DNA of 64,000 bases from Frigoribacterium sp. CG_9.8. GTDB lineage: Bacteria; Actinomycetota; Actinomycetes; Actinomycetales; Microbacteriaceae. Both the position numbers and the translations under genes were made by a program. Positions within the stretch are counted from its first letter, which is position 1. Every line of letters begins with the position of its first letter. Shown one piece after another: positions 60,016-64,000 of this stretch. The notes below the pieces were generated by a model. It did not search any database. It saw only the letters and a program-made list of their open reading frames with translations, and was not told the DNA's origin. The DNA is taken from contig NZ_JADOVH010000002.1 in the NCBI RefSeq assembly GCF_015751965.1, forward strand, positions 372,001-436,000, written 5' to 3'.

Positions 60016-62745
60016 ATGGCTACGAGCACCAGGTCGACTTCGCGCGCGCGCCCGACGCAGCGCGCCAGTTCCCGCGCGACGGGTAAAGGCACGACACGAA
60101 AGTTGCCCGTGATGAGGGCTGGGTCGACCGAAGAGCCCGGCCTGCTCACTTCCGCGTGGTTGGGGCTTGCTCACGCGGTGGGTGGCGCCGCTCGAGTGCT
60201 CGGTCGCGAAACTCTCGCGAAGGACGAACGCCGCGATGGCGTTCCGATGTTTGTCTTCCTGCTTGCCGTGGTCGGTGCTGTCGTGGAATGGTTCAACCCT
60301 GCCGATCCGATTGCCATCGCGCTCGACTCCTACACTTTCGGCGGACTGTTCGGACGCGTGGCCTTTGCACTGCCGGTGATCATGCTGCTGTTTGCGGTCT
60401 GGCTGTTTCGGCACCCATCGTCTGTGCACGACAACGGTCGCATCGGTATCGGCCTCGCTGTGCTGCTCACATCGATCAGTGCCCTCTGCCACATCTTCGG
60501 CGGTGCGCCCCAACCCGCTGGCGGTGTCGAGGCACTGGCACGCGCTGGCGGTGTGGCCGGCTGGGTTCTTGCCGGCCCACTGCTGGCCGTCGGCACGGCC
60601 TGGCTGGCGGCGCCGATCGTCTCGCTGCTGCTGTTGCTCTCACTCTTCATCCTCACGAAGACGCCGCCAAATCGCACCCGCGTGCGGCTTCGCGAACTTT
60701 ACGGATACCTGTTCGGCGCCCAGGTCGTTGAAGCGAGCCCCGCAACGGTGCTGCAGAAGGGTCTGACGGCACAGACCGGGGAGTATGGCTCATTCGGTGA
60801 TCTCGGTCTCGACGGTGACGATCCCGGGTCTGTTCCGTGGTGGCGCCGAAGTAAGAAGCGGGAAGACGAACCAGCCTTCGATTCTTCGGTGCTCACAAAA
60901 GACCAGAAGGGCACAGGCCAGGGTGCGACAGAGGTCATCGACCGCACCCGTCGTGAAGAGCAGTTCGGTGAGGGACTCATCGACGAGCTCGTCGAAGCGG
61001 AAGCCGCAGTCAAGCGATTCACCGGTGAAGTGGCACCGGTCACAGGCATCCGCGACGACGGTCCCCTGATCGCCGACCTTCTGCCCGGATTCGCCGCGAC
61101 GGCATCTGCACGGGGAGACCTAGGCGAATTCTCAGCACCGAAGTCCAGTGCTCCGGCACCTCCGTACCGGTTGCCCGCCGCATCCAGCCTCGTTCCCGGC
61201 ACGCCTCCCAAGTCGCGCTCCGAGGCCAATGATGACATCGTCGCCTCGATCACCGAGGTGCTCACGCAGTTTCAGGTGGATGCCCGGGTCACCGGGTTCA
61301 GCCGCGGCCCGACGGTCACCCGCTACGAGATCGAGCTCGGCCCCGGGGTCAAGGTGGAGCGGGTCACCGCCCTCACCAAGAACCTGTCGTATGCGGTCGC
61401 AAGCAACGAGGTTCGCATCCTCTCGCCGATCCCCGGCAAGAGCGCGATCGGGGTGGAGATCCCCAATGCAGATCGTGAGATCGTGTCGCTCGGCGATGTG
61501 CTGCGTTCGAAGGCGAGCACCTCGAGCGTTCATCCCATGACAATCGGCCTCGGCAAGGATGTCGAGGGTGGTTTCGTCGTCGCTAACCTCGCGAAGATGC
61601 CGCATCTGCTCGTCGCCGGCTCCACCGGGTCGGGCAAGTCGAGTTTTGTCAACTCGATGATCACCTCGCTCCTGATGCGCGCGACTCCTGCGCAGGTGCG
61701 CATGGTGCTGATCGACCCGAAGCGGGTCGAACTCGCGCCCTATGCCGGCATCCCGCACCTCATCACGCCCATCATCACGAATCCCAAGAAGGCTGCGGAA
61801 GCGCTCGCCTGGGTCGTGAAGGAGATGGATATGCGGTACGACGACCTGGCGAGCTTCGGCTTCCGCCATATCGATGACTTCAATGCTGCGGTGATCGCCG
61901 ATGAAATCGTACTCCCGGCCGGTAGTGAACGCTCGCTCAAGCCCTATCCGTACCTGTTGGTCGTGGTCGACGAGCTTGCCGACCTCATGATGGTCGCGCC
62001 GCGGGATGTCGAAGACTCGATCGTGCGGATCACCCAGCTCGCGCGGGCATCCGGAATCCACCTCGTACTTGCGACCCAGCGGCCATCGGTCGACGTTGTC
62101 ACGGGACTCATCAAGGCCAATGTGCCCTCCCGCCTCGCCTTCGCCGTGTCGAGCATGACGGACTCCCGCGTGATCCTCGACCAGCCGGGCGCTGACAAGC
62201 TGATCGGCCAGGGCGACGCACTGTTTCTGCCGATGGGTGCGTCGAAGGCCATCCGGGTGCAGGGGGCGTGGGTGACCGAGAGCGAGGTCGCCGCGGTCGT
62301 GCAGCATGTGACTCGCCAGGCGCGGCCCGACTATCGCACCGACGTGGCTGCCACCGCCGAGAAGAAGCAGATCGACGGTGACATCGGTGGCGACCTCGAG
62401 GTGTTGCTCGCGGCGGCCGAACTCGTAGTGAGCACTCAATTTGGCTCGACCTCGATGCTGCAACGCAAGCTCCGGGTCGGATTCGCGAAGGCCGGCCGCC
62501 TGATGGACCTGCTCGAGTCGCGCGACATCGTTGGTCCGTCCGAGGGATCGAAGGCGCGTGATGTTCTTGTCGCTCCGGAACAACTGCCCGGGGTCCTTGC
62601 GAAACTGCGCGGAGAGGATGGGCCAGCAATTGCGGCAACCGATGATCGTTACTCGGCCGATCCGGTGGGCGACTCGACGAGCGGATACGATGAGGTCCAC
62701 GTGAGCACAGGCGAAGACGCGTGGAATCTGACCGGCAGGGAGTGA
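60016..62745 (+). CDS. ftsK: DNA translocase FtsK
   Basis: 909 residues from ATG 60016. Basic N terminus, four membrane helices ([13 protein letters not shown] through [14 protein letters not shown], about 80-215), a linker, then the motor: alpha domain ([19 protein letters not shown]), Walker [11 protein letters not shown] with Lys541, Walker [27 protein letters not shown], and a C-terminal gamma winged helix ([24 protein letters not shown]) that reads orienting sequences. Coordinates chromosome segregation with septation. Length fits the actinobacterial family. Confidence 0.97.
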   Translation: MATSTRSTSRARPTQRASSRATGKGTTRKLPVMRAGSTEEPGLLTSAWLGLAHAVGGAARVLGRETLAKDERRDGVPMFVFLLAVVGAVVEWFNPADPIAIALDSYTFGGLFGRVAFALPVIMLLFAVWLFRHPSSVHDNGRIGIGLAVLLTSISALCHIFGGAPQPAGGVEALARAGGVAGWVLAGPLLAVGTAWLAAPIVSLLLLLSLFILTKTPPNRTRVRLRELYGYLFGAQVVEASPATVLQKGLTAQTGEYGSFGDLGLDGDDPGSVPWWRRSKKREDEPAFDSSVLTKDQKGTGQGATEVIDRTRREEQFGEGLIDELVEAEAAVKRFTGEVAPVTGIRDDGPLIADLLPGFAATASARGDLGEFSAPKSSAPAPPYRLPAASSLVPGTPPKSRSEANDDIVASITEVLTQFQVDARVTGFSRGPTVTRYEIELGPGVKVERVTALTKNLSYAVASNEVRILSPIPGKSAIGVEIPNADREIVSLGDVLRSKASTSSVHPMTIGLGKDVEGGFVVANLAKMPHLLVAGSTGSGKSSFVNSMITSLLMRATPAQVRMVLIDPKRVELAPYAGIPHLITPIITNPKKAAEALAWVVKEMDMRYDDLASFGFRHIDDFNAAVIADEIVLPAGSERSLKPYPYLLVVVDELADLMMVAPRDVEDSIVRITQLARASGIHLVLATQRPSVDVVTGLIKANVPSRLAFAVSSMTDSRVILDQPGADKLIGQGDALFLPMGASKAIRVQGAWVTESEVAAVVQHVTRQARPDYRTDVAATAEKKQIDGDIGGDLEVLLAAAELVVSTQFGSTSMLQRKLRVGFAKAGRLMDLLESRDIVGPSEGSKARDVLVAPEQLPGVLAKLRGEDGPAIAATDDRYSADPVGDSTSGYDEVHVSTGEDAWNLTGRE

Positions 62746-62750
62746 GAGTC

Positions 62751-63422
62751 ATGGCAGTGCCCGAATCTGTGGCCCCGGCATCCGGTGAGGCGTCTGCAGC
62801 TTCGGCGAAGCGGACGAATCCGCTTCGCGGGCGAGTGGTGCGAGCCGGTGACACCCCGGCGAGCACGGGCAATGTCGCCAACATCATCACGGTGATTCGC
62901 ATTTTCATGGCCCCGGCGTTTATCTGGCTCCTTCTCGCTGATGCTGGCCAGCTCGGCCACCTGCGATACATCGCCGCCGGGCTGTTTCTCCTCGCGATCA
63001 TTACGGACACTGTGGACGGCATCCTCGCCCGCCGGCAAAATCTCGTGACCGACTTCGGCAAGATTCTCGACCCGATTGCAGACAAGATCCTCATCGGTAG
63101 TGCACTTGTCGCGCTCTCGATCCTCGGCGAGCTGTGGTGGTGGGTTACGATCGTGATTCTGATCCGCGAGTTCGGCATCACCATCTTCCGGTTCGCGGTG
63201 ATCCGCACTCGAGTCATCCCCGCGGTCGCAAGTGGCAAACTCAAGACGATTTTGCAGGCCGTGGCCATCTCACTGTTGCTCTTTCCGTTCTGGACGCTCG
63301 TCGGCCAGTGGGAACACTGGGTCGGATGGATTGTCATGGCTGTCGCGCTCGTGCTCACCGTGGTCTCCGGTGCGGACTTCATTGTCAAATACCGCCAGCA
63401 GAACCGCGTCGCAGCGGCCTGA
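62751..63422 (+). CDS. pgsA: CDP-diacylglycerol--glycerol-3-phosphate 3-phosphatidyltransferase
   Basis: 223 residues from ATG 62751, 5 nt after the ftsK stop, with GGGAG overlapping the ftsK end. CDP-alcohol phosphatidyltransferase motif D-G-x2-A-R-x8-G-x3-D-x3-D visible as TDTVDGILARRQNLVTDFGKILDPIADK. Makes phosphatidylglycerol phosphate at the membrane. An N-terminal extension of about 40 residues precedes the first helix. The ftsK-pgsA-cinA order is the usual actinobacterial one. Confidence 0.93.
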   Translation: MAVPESVAPASGEASAASAKRTNPLRGRVVRAGDTPASTGNVANIITVIRIFMAPAFIWLLLADAGQLGHLRYIAAGLFLLAIITDTVDGILARRQNLVTDFGKILDPIADKILIGSALVALSILGELWWWVTIVILIREFGITIFRFAVIRTRVIPAVASGKLKTILQAVAISLLLFPFWTLVGQWEHWVGWIVMAVALVLTVVSGADFIVKYRQQNRVAAA

Positions 63423-63453
63423 GCTGATGCCTGAGCTGATGTCTGAGCTGATG
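63418..63453. repeat. 12-bp tandem repeat x3 spanning pgsA stop and cinA start
   Basis: CCTGAGCTGATG, CCTGAGCTGATG, TCTGAGCTGATG. The first unit contains the pgsA TGA; every unit ends in an ATG in the cinA frame. Confidence 0.93.
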
Positions 63454-64000
63454 TCCGAGCAGCGCACAGCGGATGGCGCAGCGCAGGTTGTCGCAGCACA
63501 GGACGGCGCAGCACAGGACGGCGCAGCGCAGGATGTCGCAGCACAGGTTGTCGCCGTGCTGATCGAGCGCGGACTCACCATTGCGGTGGCCGAGTCGCTC
63601 ACCGGGGGACTGCTCGCCGCTGCGCTCATCGGGGTTGCCGGTGCCTCCGCCACTGTGCTCGGCGGGGTCGTGGCCTATAACACCGCGCTGAAGCACAGCG
63701 TTATCGGGGTAGATGCAGATCTGCTCGCGCAACAGGGGCCGGTGCATCCCGAGGTTGCCAGGCAGATGGCCGATCGGGTGAGATCCGCTCTCGCGGTGAA
63801 CGGAGTGCCTGCCGACATCGGGCTGTCGACGACCGGGGTCGCAGGTCCGGGACCGCAGGGAGAGCATCCGGCAGGTACCGTCTATCTCGGATTCGCGATC
63901 GGTGACGATGTGAGTTCGCTGAGACTCGAACTTACGGGAGACCGAGAGGCAATCCGTAACGGGACCGTCTCCGAATCCCTGTCACGGTTGATAATGGCCC
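63427..64000 (+). CDS. cinA: CinA C-terminal-domain protein (NMN amidohydrolase), 3' end beyond window
   Basis: Open to the right edge; 191 codons visible. Possible starts ATG 63427, 63439 and 63451, one in each 12-bp repeat. After a repeat-rich N terminus (AAQDGAAQD), the CinA/PncC core is clear: VLIERGLTIAVAESLTGGLLAAAL, LGGVVAYNTALKHSVIGV, TTGVAGPGPQGEHPAGTVYLG. PncC hydrolyses nicotinamide mononucleotide in pyridine-nucleotide recycling; in actinobacteria the gene usually precedes recA. The N-terminal MoCF-like COG1058 domain of long CinA is absent. Confidence 0.9.
   Translation, partial: MPELMSELMSEQRTADGAAQVVAAQDGAAQDGAAQDVAAQVVAVLIERGLTIAVAESLTGGLLAAALIGVAGASATVLGGVVAYNTALKHSVIGVDADLLAQQGPVHPEVARQMADRVRSALAVNGVPADIGLSTTGVAGPGPQGEHPAGTVYLGFAIGDDVSSLRLELTGDREAIRNGTVSESLSRLIMA
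63481..63555. repeat. 15-bp tandem repeat x5, in frame
   Basis: GCGCAGGTTGTCGCA and GCACAGGACGGCGCA variants encoding Ala-Gln-rich pentapeptides at the N terminus of CinA. Confidence 0.93.

Noticed and set aside
61132-62700. Long open frame antisense to ftsK (522 codons)
   Set aside because: High-GC shadow of a certain gene; no family resemblance. The same holds for antisense frames at 4749-5870, 29461-30912, 41882-43264 and 55106-56734.

Overview
This is a high-GC actinobacterial chromosome segment, most likely from a member of the Microbacteriaceae. The inference rests on GC-rich codon use, on a DUF222-HNH endonuclease of the kind that family carries in many copies, and on the actinobacterial backbone rpsO - pnp - M16 protease - dapB - dapA - rnj - ftsK - pgsA - cinA across the right half. 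No tRNA, rRNA, CRISPR array, prophage or recognisable biosynthetic cluster was found.

Layout. 1-2393: the end of a PAS hybrid histidine kinase and an overlapping response regulator. 2.4-22.2 kb: housekeeping and accessory metabolism (metallophosphoesterase, SNF2 helicase, maltokinase, class IV aminotransferase, MFS exporter, aspartase, Ada-AlkA fusion, ribokinase, FAD-linked oxidase, PrsW peptidase, HelD helicase, acyl-CoA dehydrogenase, esterase). 22.2-27.0 kb: a repeat-rich stretch in which a complete IS21-family element (23406-25540) with a 5-bp target duplication splits a DUF222-HNH gene. 27-35 kb: SDR, MarP-like protease, FAD oxidoreductase, RNase H, acyltransferase, SOUL protein, second MFS exporter. 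35-45 kb: rpsO, a hexapeptide protein, a C4-dicarboxylate module (dctA divergent from a DctB/DctR-type two-component pair), three small envelope or unknown genes, and pnp. 45-64 kb: PEBP, aldo-keto reductase, TetR, M16 protease, phosphatase, GNAT, dapB, membrane protein, TIGR01777 epimerase, DUF559 protein, dapA, rnj, a decaying MacB-like ABC operon (adaptor with a probable 5' frameshift, intact ATPase, permease with an in-frame TGA), then ftsK, pgsA and the start of cinA, which runs off the right edge.

How genes work together. The pnp/rnj/RNase H genes act in RNA turnover and processing. dapA and dapB supply diaminopimelate for cell wall and lysine. dctA is probably controlled by the adjacent kinase/regulator pair. 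Many gene pairs overlap by ATGA or GTGA, indicating translational coupling.

The most unusual property is about thirty degenerate short tandem arrays, with units of 5-27 bp, in intergenic gaps, at protein termini and in interdomain linkers. Every array has its own unit sequence. Arrays inside reading frames have periods divisible by three, while intergenic ones also show 5, 8, 13, 14, 16, 17 and 20 bp. In several cases the first unit contains the stop codon of the neighbouring gene. This looks like a genome-wide, locus-specific duplication process acting where it is tolerated, and is the best candidate here for something undescribed.
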